A DNA stretch of 64,000 nt from Mikania micrantha (taxonomy: Eukaryota; Streptophyta; Magnoliopsida; Asterales; Asteraceae). Numbering within the stretch: the first letter of the stretch is position 1; each line of letters begins with the position of its first letter. Of this stretch, positions 49,280 through 60,798 are shown piece after piece. Under the pieces are notes generated by a model that was given only the letters and a program-made list of their open reading frames with translations, was not told the DNA's origin and searched no databases. Both the position numbers and the translations under genes were made by a program. The stretch is from positions 2,051,888 to 2,115,887 of the forward strand of contig CM018689.1 in the NCBI GenBank assembly GCA_009363875.1, in the 5' to 3' direction.

Positions 49280-49410
49280 TGGTTATAGAGAAATATAGGT
49301 CACTTATTTAATTGGTTTGGTCTAGACTATAACCTAGGGACCCTGCATGTAGAGAAAACAGAATTTAGGAAATTACTTGCATATTGTATCCTATAATTGA
49401 TCATTGCACT

Positions 49411-49430
49411 AACCGATAACTTTATTGGTT
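49411..49430 (+). promoter_or_regulatory. Hairpin immediately upstream of gag ATG
   Basis: AACCGATAA and TTATTGGTT form a near-complete inverted repeat (one G-T pair) ending next to the ATG at 49431. Tekay-B has the same sequence near 20060-20079. The older Tekay-D has AACCGA/TCGGTT with a different loop. Confidence 0.55.
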
Positions 49431-52400
49431 ATGATCAGAATGCCGCCAAGGAGACAACCTCCCTTGATACAGCTACCACCTCGAGACATGGCACCACACT
49501 CATCCACACCGTCTCCGAATGACTCTCCACCACCACCTCCTCCACCTCCTCCTCCCCCTCCTCCATTGATTACTCAAGCATCTGGTTCGGGCACAGCACC
49601 GACCATGGATCCTGCTACTATCGCTCTGGTGACGTTACTGAGTAGCCAGATGACAAATCAGATGAAAGAAGCTATACCGGAGATGTTCCTTCGTCTTCGT
49701 AATGAGATCCTCAATACTGGCAACACATCAGGGGAAGCCAGTGGAAACACTGGAGATTCATCTCACTACTCCTACAAGTCCTTTGTAGGATGTAAACCAC
49801 CCAGCTTTAGTGGGTCTGAAGGCGCCGTTAGATTAATCCAATGGATTGAGAAGATTGAGGCAACATTGGATCTTTGCAGCTGCCCCGAACACCACAAGGT
49901 CCGTTACTCAGCGGGAACATTCAACAAACGGGCTCTGACCTGGTGGAATGGTCAGATCAACGCCCGAGGAAGAGAGGAAGCTATGGCAATGTCATGGGAA
50001 GACTTCAAGACACTGCTGCGAACAGAATTCTGTCCCAAGAATGAACTGCAGAAGTTGGAGGTTGAACTATCCAACCATGTGATGAAGGGGGCTGATCACA
50101 TGGGGTACACTACTCGTTACCACGAGTTAGTTGCTTTGGTACCAGATATGGTACCAACTCTGGAGAAAAGGATAGACCGTTATGTGGGTGGACTTCCCGC
50201 CTGCATTCAGGGCATGGTTGTTTCAGCCAACCCTACTACCGTTGAATCTGCAGTGAGACTGTCTGGGAAACTCACTGACCTCATGGTTGCCTCTGGAGTT
50301 CTAAAGAAGGAGGCTGAACCCAGTAAGAACAAAGCTGAGTCTTCCAAGAAACCCCACCACCATCAAAAGAAGAAACAGAAGACCATCAAGAACTACGCGG
50401 TGGCCACACCTCTGCAACAAATAGCAGCAACACCACAAAACCCCAACCGCAAACCCTACACTGGCACATATCCTCTGTGTGCCAAGTGTCAGTATCACCA
50501 CACTGCTGACACTCCCTGCAAACATTGCACGGGATGTGGACGGAAGGGCCATTGGGTCCAGTACTGCAGGATGACTCCTAATCAAGCAGTCAACAATGCT
50601 GCTCTAGCTCTCCCTCCACCAGCAAATCAGAACAATGGTGGATGCTATAACTGTGGCGAACAAGGCCACTTCGCGAAGAACTGCCTGAAGAAAGCACAAC
50701 CAACAGTTCAAGCACCACATGGACGAGCTTTCGCGATCGGAGCACCAGCTGCACGCCAGGACCCAAATGTGGTCACTGGTACGTTTCTCTTACATGATTT
50801 TTATGCATCTGTCTTATTTGATACTGGTGCGGATCAGAGTTTTATCTCTACCGACTTTGCATGCCAACTAGATTCCATAGAGGAACAGTTAGACTCCCCT
50901 TACATTATAGAAGTAGCTAACGGGAAACAAATTACAGTTAGCACAGTTTATAGAAATTGCCCATTGACACTTAGTGGTCATACATTTGCCATCGATTTGA
51001 TACCGATGGAGTTGGGTAGTTTCGACATCATTGTTGGAATGGATTGGCTTTCCTCTAACCGAGTGGAAGTTATCTGTTCTGAGAAGCTGCTTCGAATTCC
51101 ATTGCCGAGTGATCGTGTATTGGAAGTAAAAGGGGATCAAGCAAAACGAAGTGTCAAAATCATTTCTTGCATAAAGGCGCGTAAGTGTTTACAGAAGCAG
51201 TGTGTAGCTTTCCTGGCTCATGTGGTGGAAAAGGAGAAAGACAAGAAGAAGATTCAAGAGGTACCGGTAGTGAAAGAATATCCTGAAGTATTCCCCGAAG
51301 ACCTACCTGGTTTGCCACCTGCGCGACCGGTAGAGTTTCGTATTGACTTAATTCCTGGAGCAACTCCTGTTGCTAAATCTCCTTACAGGTTAGCACCTTC
51401 AGAGATGCAGGAATTGTCTAATCAGTTACAGGAGTTACTTGACAAGGGTTTCATCAGACCGAGCTACTCACCTTGGGGAGCTCCGGTCTTGTTCGTGAAG
51501 AAGAAAGACGGATCGTTCAGAATGTGCATAGATTACCGTGAACTGAACAAACTAACCATCAAGAATCGGTATCCATTACCGAGGATTGATGATTTGTTTG
51601 ACCAACTGCAAGGAGCTCAATACTTCTCCAAGATTGACTTGCGGTCCGGATATCATCAGTTGAGAGTTCAAGATGAAGACATACCGAAAACGGCCTTCCG
51701 AACAAGATACGGGCATTATGAATTTATGGTGATGCCCTTCGGATTGACAAATGCACCAGCGGTTTTCATGGATCTCATGAACCGAGTGTGCAAGCCGTAC
51801 TTGGATCAGTTTGTCATTGTTTTTATTGATGACATACTGATTTATTCCAAGACCAAAACAGAACATGAGCAACACCTCAGAAAGATCTTGGAGCTGTTGA
51901 AGGAAAAGAAACTTTATGCCAAATTCTCCAAATGCGAATTTTGGCTAAGAGAAGTTCAATTTCTGGGTCATGTAGTCAACAGCGAAGGAATTCATGTGGA
52001 TCCTGCCAAGATTGAAGCGATAAAGAATTGGGACACTCCGAAGACACCGACAGAGATACGGTCTTTTCTGGGATTGGCAGGTTATTACAGAAGGTTTATC
52101 TCAAACTTTTCTAAAATAGCTTTGCCTCTCACTAAGCTAACTCAGAAGAGTGAACCGTTTGTCTGGGAGCAGAAACAAGAGGATGCTTTTCAGACCTTGA
52201 AACAGAAATTATGTGATGCTCCAATTCTATCTCTCCCAGAAGGCTGTGATGATTTTGTGGTATACTGTGATGCTTCCCATCAGGGACTTGGTTGTGTGTT
52301 AATGCAACGGGACAAAGTCATAGCCTATGCATCAAGACAGTTAAAGATTCATGAGAAGAATTACACTACTCATGATCTTGAACTGGGAGCTGTAATCTTC

Positions 52401-54110
52401 GCCTTGAAGATTTGGAGACATTACTTATATGGTACCAAGTGTACCATATTCACTGATCACAAAAGTCTATAGCACATCTTTGATCAGAAGGAGCTCAACA
52501 TGCGACAGCGCCGTTGGGTTGAACTTCTGAATGACTACGATTGTGTGATCAAGTACCATCCGGGAAAGGCGAACGTTGTAGCTGACGCCTTGAGCCGGAA
52601 GGGACGAGTCAAACCCCTACGTGTTAGAGCGATGGGGATAACCGTGCAGACCAGTTTAAGTGACAAGATTATTCAAGCGCAACAAGAAGCACTTGAACGA
52701 GATAATCTGAAGAAAGAACTTGATTGCGGAGCAGAGAAACAGTTTGACACGAAGTCTGACGGAATGATCTACTACCGGGAACGTGTATGGATACCGGCGG
52801 TAGATGAATTGAGGAAACTTATCTTCGATAAAGCACACAAGACTAAATACTCTGTTCATCCAGGTGCTGATAAGATGTACCAAGACTTGCGTGGATTTTA
52901 TTGGTGGCCTGGAATGAAGAAGGACATAGCCGAATACGTCGGTCACTGTCTAACGTGTGCGAAGGTAAAGGCGGAACACCAAAGACCGTCCGGTCTATTG
53001 GAGCAGCCTGAGATTCCACTCTGGAAGTGGGAACAAATAGCTATGGATTTCATCACCAAGCTACCCCGCACTTCCAGTGGGCATGATACAATTTGGGTGA
53101 TCATTGATCGTTTAACCAAATCTGCTCATTTCTTGCCCATGCGTGAGAACTTCACCATGGATAAACTGGCAAGATTATACATCAACGAGATAGTAGTACG
53201 CCACGGTGTGCCGTTATCTATTATTTCTGATAGAGACAGCAGATTTATATCAAGGTTCTGGCAATCATTGCAGAAATCTCTAGGGACACAGTTAAATCTG
53301 AGTACAGCCTACCACCCACAAACGGATGGTCAAAGCGAACGTACTATTCAAACCCTAGAGGACATGTTGAGAACATGTGTATTGGACTTCGGTGGAAACT
53401 GGGACTCCCATTTGCCACTGATTGAATTCTCCTACAATAACAGTTACCACAGCAGTATCAGATGTGCACCATTCGAGGCTCTTTATGGCCGGAGATGCCG
53501 ATCACCGATCTGTTGGACTGAAGTTGGAGATAATCGAATAACTGGACCAGAACTTATCCAAGAAACCACCGACAAGATAGCTCAGATCCAAAGAAGACTA
53601 CAAGCAACAAGGAGCAGACAAAAGAGCTACGCCGACAAACGGCGCAAGCCGTTGGAATTCCAAGTGGGAGATCGTGTAATGTTAAAGGTATCCCCATGGA
53701 AAGGCGTGGTACGCTTTGGAAAGAAAGGCAAATTAGCACCACGATACGTGGGACCGTTCGAGATCATCGAACGTATAGGTCCTGTAGCTTATCGACTGAG
53801 ATTACCAGATGAACTCAGTGGTGTGCATGACGTGTTTCACGTCTCAAACCTGAAGAAATGCCTTGCTGACGAGTCTCTCGTCATTCCAATCGAGGAGATT
53901 CAAGTCGATGAACAGTTACAATTCATTGAAGAACCTTTAGAGATTATGGATCACAAGGTTAAACAACTGAGACGAAGCCGTATTCCTATTGTAAAGGTTC
54001 GATGGAATTCAAGACGCGGGCCCGAGTTCACTTGGGAACGTGAAGATCACATGAAGTTAAAGTACCCCCAGCTGTTTGAAGAGGAAGCTGTACCTGATAA
54101 CAACTCTTAA
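49431..54110 (+). pseudogene. Tekay-C gag-pol polyprotein with one internal UAG
   Basis: A single frame of 1560 codons starts at ATG 49431 (MIRMPPRRQPP; ATG 49440 also possible). Numbered from 49431: proline-rich N-terminus; Gag domain about 115-255; a Cys/His-rich stretch and two knuckles about 345-420, the last being CYNCGEQGHFAKNC; protease DTGAD about 463; RT with FIDD catalytic aspartates at 800-801; RNase H from about 935 (YCDASHQG); integrase zinc-binding region about 1136-1180; core with MDFITKLP, ISDRDSRF and QSERTIQ; and a chromodomain at about 1500-1548. The only interruption is TAG at 52470-52472 in RNase H, where Tekay-B has CAG. No frameshift is evident. Without readthrough, integrase and chromodomain would not be made. 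Confidence 0.94.
52470..52472 (+). other. In-frame UAG separating RT/RNase H from integrase
   Basis: The codon after KSL is TAG; Tekay-B has CAG (KSLQHMFDQ). The codon before also differs (CTA versus CTG). The same frame reopens at once and continues for more than 540 codons. Confidence 0.95.
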
Positions 54111-54134
54111 ATTTCGGGACGAAATTTCTCTAAC

Positions 54135-54143
54135 AAGGGGAGA
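54135..54143 (+). promoter_or_regulatory. Tekay-C polypurine tract
   Basis: AAGGGGAGA lies one base before the 3' LTR at 54145, identical to Tekay-B. Confidence 0.85.
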
Positions 54144-54144
54144 C

Positions 54145-57100
54145 TGTAACATCAGTGCCGGAACCGTTACCAGAACAGTGATCTCTACAGTACATGAACA
54201 GTAAAACAGGTACGAATCATATACATTTCATTACGTTTCAGATTCATATCATTTATCATTGTCATTTGGTGTTATCATAGAACAAATTCTGAAACATTTA
54301 ACAGAAACACAGTTCAGAACAATGGTTCTTGAGTCGGATAATTATCTGGCAATACAGAACCATCATTTGATTATTTGTTTAGGAATTATTATGTATAAAC
54401 GTATGTGAGGCTTTACAGAACAAAACACACGAATATTACTATGTGAATGCTAAATTGACGGGTTATTCGTATAGGTGACGATCTGTACGAATAAAACTGA
54501 AAGTTTAACGTTCTAAATGATATTCTATAATTAGAAAACGAGATTGAAAGGTATAGTTATCGCCGTGTTTGTACGGGTGACGATCCGGACGAATACGCGC
54601 GACAACCGTACATTTCGATTTAAACAGTTAATTATGTTTTTTTTTATATTAAATAAATAAGAAGATATTAGTTAATTTATTAGGAATCACAACCTAGAAT
54701 AGTTAAATGATTTCTAATTTTATGATCGTGTCGTTTCACCGCGAAAACTACGCAAAACGACATATTACGCGAAACCGAACGAGACCGACTAACCGGGTGG
54801 GATGGAATCCTTTATTATGGCATTAAATTGCCATAATTAACCTCACCAACCTCTCTCTCTCTCTTCAACTCGTTTTCTCTCTCTCTCTAAAAACCCTCTC
54901 TAGAACTTTCAACATCTCTCTACGATTGGGAGCTCAATTCAAGTCGGATTCAAGCAAGATTGGTGGCAAAACGATCATCACACTACAAGGATTCAGGGAG
55001 TACAAGAAAAACAAGTATCTAACCGTGGAAATTGAGGTAAACACCCACTTTAAATTCGGTTTTATAATATGTTACAATCCTTAGGGATTTCATCGATGTT
55101 GTAGCCATTTTTACACAATAGTAAGCACCTAGATGACTCGAATAATCAACTAGAAATAGGGTGGGATTTGTGTTGTAATCGATTGGCACTAGAACAGGGA
55201 AGAAGTTGCAGGTTCGTGAGCTAAGGAGCTGGGTGATGATGCAGGTTCGCTGGCCGAACCCTACGCGAACCCACAATGCAGCCGAACCCTGCATGGTTTC
55301 TGCAACGAACCCTGCCCCTTTCTGCAACGAACCCTGCATGATGCTGCATGTGCCGACCCAGCCGAACCCTACAACTCACGTGCAACGAACCCTGTGTTAA
55401 GCGAATTCAGTACCTATAGTCGAACCCTTCAGTTTAGCCGAACCCTTGCATGGCCGAACCATGGCCATGCAAACTCACGAACCTAGGGTGACGAACCATT
55501 AACTCACAAACTTCTCTATGGCAAACGGACCTTAAAGGTTCGTTGAGCTGATGCCACGGCCGAACCTCTTGATCATGTTAACCGAACCTGTGGGGTTTGG
55601 GTAATAGGTTCGCTGATAGGCGACTAGTGGAAATCGGTTTTTGATAAAATAGGAGAGTATGGGAGACATGTATGCATGGAATACACTATGGGAGTGCATG
55701 GGAAGGCACGTAGGCTATGCATGGAATAAATCACTTAGAATTTTGCATGGGATTAATACAAGAGTTAATTATGGATGATGAGGAATAATGAAACTATAGG
55801 CGAAGTAGAATTTCTATAACTAAGGTCATTAACACTTATTAACAATTTAAAAATGTGTTGATAACAAGAACGACTTGGACATCAAGGTCATATGGTACAA
55901 ACGTTTTTGGATCATGATCAAGGAAGAAACAAAAGGTTGTCAATGGGCTTAAGTGGGCCCAATAGGGCTTAATTAGGCCCATCATGCTTTAAGTGGATTA
56001 CTTAAACTCGATTAATGGCGAATCAATTAAAGGAAAAGACATGGTGAATTTATAAGAGTTGGTTTAATAAATTCTACAGTTTTGTCTAATTTGAAATGTG
56101 AATTATAAATGGCATTGTCTTCGCTTAAGTTTGTCTAATTATAAAAGTAAATTGTAATGTTTGGTTTAAAGATTTATTGTGATTTAAATTGTTGGGAATT
56201 GATTTTAAAGAGACAATATCATTGTCTGGATTTTTAACAGAAAACAAAGGAGACTCTGCCGAAATTTCTAAAAATATGATAGTAACTAAACTATGGGATT
56301 GGGGATCAAAAAGGGTAACTAGGATAAATTAGACCTTAGTTACACTTAGTACTAAGACACTTAGTTGCACACACCCAAAGATCAAGTCTTAGGCACGACG
56401 ACTACTATGCGTACTTATTATATTCGAATTTTTATAAAATAACTCAGGAACTGAAGATACTTAGCTTACATACAGGAGCGCGCATTTTGTGTTAGATCAA
56501 ATTACATAGCAGCACAGGTGAGTTCATTGCCCCTTTTCAAACATTTTTGTTTTAAAACGCGGGGCTGAGAAGCATGCGTAAACTGTTTATTTAAATTGTT
56601 TACTTAAATGCTTTTAAATTTACATGTTTTACATATATATAAATGTTATCCTAGACCATGTCTAGGAAGATTTTATGCAGGTTTACTAACCGATTTACTT
56701 ATAAATTAAGTGAGTAATCGAGTTAAACTAAACATTTCAACAAATCGAAACATTTCAAACAAATCAAAGTAGACATTTTGACAAAACAAGGGTGTGAGTT
56801 CAAGGAATCAAATCAAACATTTTGACAAATCAAGTGGATGAATTCAGGGAATCAAATCAAACATTTTGACAAAACAAGTGTGGGACATCAAGACATTAAC
56901 AAAACAATCTTTGCAAAGACAACATTCAATGTTCTACAAACCAAGTGTTTGTTGAATAACGAATCAAGTGTACAATCGATCAATGAATCTTGTATTCTAT
57001 GATCAACACATCAAGTACATCTTGTGACATAATCAGACGAATCATTAAATCATTTTTAAGGGATAGTTTGGGAAATATCAGAGATAACATATGCCAACAC

Positions 57101-58050
57101 ATTGAATCCAGAAATCCTATATTTCAAGAAGTCCTAGCTAGACTGATTGACTTGTAGGTCTTATGTTTGAGGATATTTACAGAATTCCCTAACTACTAAG
57201 TACCTAGATTGACAGACTAGTCTACTCGAGTATGACCAAAGGCCCCAATCATAAGGACTTAGATTTTATTAAATGTTTACTTACTTGTTTAATTAAGCAT
57301 TTATAACTGTTTATACAATTGTGTGGTTGATCATATTGTGTGATGAACTTGTGAAATCAACATAGATTTCAAATGATTGTAATGACAGGGACAACAAACA
57401 GAAGAGTCATGGGTAAATGGTAGGGTAAAAATGCCTAATTATCATTAACAACAATGTCCTATGCGGATTAGTATGTGGTGGGATGGCGTCTGGGCGGGGT
57501 TGTAGCCTCGACTCAGGGGTATGCCCTATACATAAGCATACCGATCTGGATGATACATGTGGAGTTAGTGAGGTTAGGGTCTTTACCAAAGGAGGTTTTC
57601 AAATCATTTTCGAATCATTTTCAAATCATTTCCAAATACTAAATTATATGAACTCACCAACCATGTGTTGACTTTTATTTTTGCATGACTTCTCAGGTGA
57701 CGAACAGGTTAATTAGAAAGTCATTTCTTTTGGACTAGGACTTCATATAGAAGACTAGTATTTTGGACCTGCATACTTTTGAAGACATCATGATACAAAT
57801 TATTTTGTATATCTTGTGTAAATACAAGATAGTCATTTATTGATGTTTTACAATAGATTTACATTGTTAAATTATAAACGATACTGCTGTAATTTAACTT
57901 TGTAATTCTATTATATTTAGCATTTCTCATTTATATCATGTGCAATGTAAACAATCTGATCACTTCGATTATCATTCTCGATATCGCGCCCCGGGAACCT
58001 TCCGCCCGTCGGGGAAACTCGATCCTACCCCGCCGGCTCGGGGTGTGACA
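54145..58050 (+). repeat. Tekay-C 3' LTR (3906 bp)
   Basis: It is a near-identical partner of the 5' LTR, with an 11-bp longer TCATTTTC repeat near 57600-57625. It is followed by TSD TTAGG at 58051-58055. Confidence 0.95.
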
Positions 58051-58055
58051 TTAGG

Positions 58056-59576
58056 TCATGGTAGAGGTCCTGGAAGGTGTTGTCCTTGCATAGCCATGAT
58101 GACATATCTGTTATACGCTGTTAGAAAAAGATATTGTATATCTTTATCCTTAATAAAAAGTGACAAGTTGACGAGTCACAATCATCAGAATATATGTGCT
58201 ATAATTTGTCAGTAAAAGGTAGTGTGTATCCATTTTCCTTGAAAGTGAAATGACAAGTTATAAGTATGAGGGTGAGGTTAGAAAAGGTAAAGTAGCTGAA
58301 ATGTGTGCAAGAACTAGCTTTCTTTACTTTTATTTATTTATTTTTTTTACCGAATATTGTTTGGCTCTGATAAGCCATGCCCTGCACATTGTCACTAGAG
58401 TTTAAATAAAACATATTAATAGTTTTGCAGAATGGCTACTCTTAGTTGTGACAAAACTTGTGTTGGCTCTGGTAAGCTGTGCTGATACAGCTTCCTGACC
58501 TTGCTACTAAATAGCTAGGATTCAGGTGAAAAAGTACAAAAGCAAACATTGTTATTGCACGTTGTTTAAATGTAAAGTTCATGTCAATATCTATAATGAA
58601 ATGACAAGCCATAATATAGGAAAGTACATGCTACACTTTGTCAGCAAAAGTAAAAATATGTTGAAAGCTTTGCTGAATTTCTACTCTTAGCTATGACAGC
58701 CTTATTGTGTCAGAAAAGTTTCCTGCACCTTGCAGGTCTAAACAAAGAACTTTTCTTTGTTGACTTCTTTTCTACTTCTTCCTTTTTTTTAATGTGTGTG
58801 TAGCTTTTTCTTGGTAACTTTCTACGCATAGGTTAAATTATTCTAATATCTAGAATAAAGGAAATATTTCTGTCAAGATTTTTTTTTTTTTTCGTTTTTT
58901 TTGAATAAGACAAAAGGGGTTTATAATTTTATCTTTAAAGCTTTTGCATTTTAAGAAATAACTTGTAAAGTGACTATATTCTTTTGTCTGACAATTAAAG
59001 CTTTCAATTGTTTAGTCCATATCATATTCCAACACTTTTACTACATAGCTTTAGTAAAATGAACAATATAATTCTTTTAAATGATGCATATTACCAGACT
59101 TTATTAAGTCTTGGGTCTTGTTCAATAAAAAAATTATTATTTTGAAATAAATTGAATTTTTTTTTTAAGTATATTGCAGGTGAACAATTTAAAATTTGCA
59201 TCACTAAGCCAATCGATGCTGCTACGCAAACAACAAATCACGTTCCTTTGTTGCTATGTAAGCATGAACCATGTTAACTCATGGGACCACTGCAACTTTG
59301 ATAATATTTTAGCATTAAAGTAAATAATTATGCCATAGTTAGTTGTACAGTAACATCAAAGTTGCATCCGTTATATGTTTTATTTTCACTTTATAACAAA
59401 TCACTTTTGTATATCTTGTCTTTTAAGATTTATAGTTATCATGCAGAATACTTTCTTATATGCCACATGATGAAGAAAATATGAGATTAAAACCTATGAA
59501 TCGAAACTGCAAGCACATATCTAGTCATCTTCATCTAAAACAGAGGCACGAGATACTCATATGGGTTGGTATTCTC
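58056..59576. other. Intergenic sequence, unassigned
   Basis: AT-rich, with T runs (58880-58900) and related short blocks. TTTGTCAG(T/C)AAAAG occurs near 58206 and 58639, and a GCAGAATGGCTACTCTTAG-like block near 58427 recurs in altered form near 58672. No coding region is recognisable. The leftmost part was contiguous with 43284-45367 before Tekay-C inserted. Confidence 0.5.
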
Positions 59577-59595
59577 GGCCCCACGGTGGGCGCCA
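59577..59595 (-). promoter_or_regulatory. Primer-binding site of a Tat/Retand-type element
   Basis: On the minus strand the site reads TGGCGCCCACCGTGGGGCC, adjacent to the LTR end ACGTCAACA. This PBS plus LTR-end combination is typical of Tat-lineage gypsy elements. The internal region beyond about 59460 is not recognisable. Confidence 0.75.
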
Positions 59596-59596
59596 A

Positions 59597-59969
59597 TGTT
59601 GACGTATCGGAATCCGGGTCGGGCTTGAGTCGGGCTAAGTCATGCCTTATTATCCCAAGCATGGATCCTGATTGCAACCAAATAGAAGATCTACGTTAGA
59701 GGGCCCAAGGGGAATATCCCCGAGGGCACTCCGACGCTCAAGTCAGTAATTTATACGAGATAATAGGATGTATATCATATAAACATATAAACAAATATAT
59801 AAAGATAAGGAATGAGACTTAAGAGTCTCCTGTAGAAATATATGTGTGATATTTGTAGGGATAAAACCATGAGACTTATGAAAGTCTCTTGAGATGATGT
59901 ATGTATGACTTGCTCAAAGTGAGCAAGAAGTAGCAAGTCAGAAGAGAATCATCAAGATGCATTATCAAG

Positions 59970-60006
<37 letters not shown>

Positions 60007-60299
60007 GTGGATGCTAAGTGAGTATTTCACTTGCAATGTAAGGTGCCCCCAAAATGTGTAGTATTCCCCTCTATTTATAGAGGGGAAATAGACTTTACCT
60101 TATCTGGCTGTATCCCTGCTAAGGTTAGCCAGGTCATGACTGGGCAAACCCTGCTAAGGTTGGCCGGGCTGTTTGTTATCCAAGCTAAATGTCAGTCGTG
60201 GTGTACTTTTAGCTCGGCTAAAGGGATGTACCTACTCCCGTCATCATTATGCATATTAGTTTAACATGTATAACAAGAAAGATACCAATGAATTCAACA
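59597..60299 (-). repeat. Tat/Retand-type LTR (703 bp), remnant
   Basis: On the minus strand it starts TGTTGAATTC (60299) and ends ACGTCAACA (59597), with TGTTG/CAACA termini. It contains a TATA box CTATAAATAG at 60071-60080 within a 10-bp-arm palindrome (60064-60087), and an (AG)n tract at about 59974-60002. The family's CGGGGATATTCCCC motif lies near 59712-59725. Only this LTR and the PBS remain. Its promoter points away from the downstream host gene. Confidence 0.75.
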
Positions 60300-60604
60300 A
60301 AGGAAGACTATCATTGCATTTACAAAACTGACATTTCTTGCATTAAGACAGTCATATATTTGAAGTAAGTTTTAATTCGATACGCTCGTAATTAAATTAA
60401 TTTATGCTACAAGTTTTTAATGAATATTTTAATTTAGGACATAAATAATGTATAATAAATTGAACAAGGAAGAAATTATTTTACTTTAAATCTTAATTAA
60501 TAATTCATATTATTCAAAATAATTAACACACAAAACGAGAGGATTGACTCTTTTATTAACATTTGATATGATCCAACTTAATAATCTTCAATAATCAAAC
60601 CCCG

Positions 60605-60610
60605 TATAAA
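60605..60610 (+). promoter_or_regulatory. Candidate TATA box of the FLOE1-like gene
   Basis: TATAAA lies 194 bp before the ATG at 60799, which would give a 5' UTR of about 160 nt. A pyrimidine-rich stretch (about 60645-60725) follows. No other better-placed TATA was seen. Confidence 0.5.
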
Positions 60611-60798
60611 AAACGTTATCTTGTTAAATACCACATCACGAAGCTTCCTCTCGGCCCCTTGTTTGGTTTGCAAGCAATCAAAGAAACTTACCACATCATA
60701 TATTCCCTTTCTTCTTTTTCTTCGTTTACCATCAAACCCTAATTTTATTTAATCTCGATCACTTGTTTTTGTATCTCAGTTTGATCTTCTTTTGCTGT

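Larger units (their letters stand above)
45368..58050 (+). mobile_element. Complete young Tekay-type chromovirus (Tekay-C)
   Basis: This 12.7-kb element has 5' LTR 45368-49262, PBS 49266-49279, gag-pol 49431-54110, PPT 54135-54143, 3' LTR 54145-58050 and 5-bp TSDs (TTAGG). The LTRs differ by an 11-bp length change (near 48830/57607) and roughly 14 substitutions that I noticed in 3.9 kb, below 0.5%. The gag-pol frame is open from end to end except for one UAG. Domain order and the C-terminal chromodomain place it in the chromovirus branch of Ty3/gypsy, most like Tekay/Del. It is the most recently active element in the window by these criteria. Confidence 0.96.

Noticed and set aside
59460..60264. 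Two plus-strand ORFs near the Tat LTR
   Set aside because: They overlap the PBS and LTR of the Tat remnant and match no protein.
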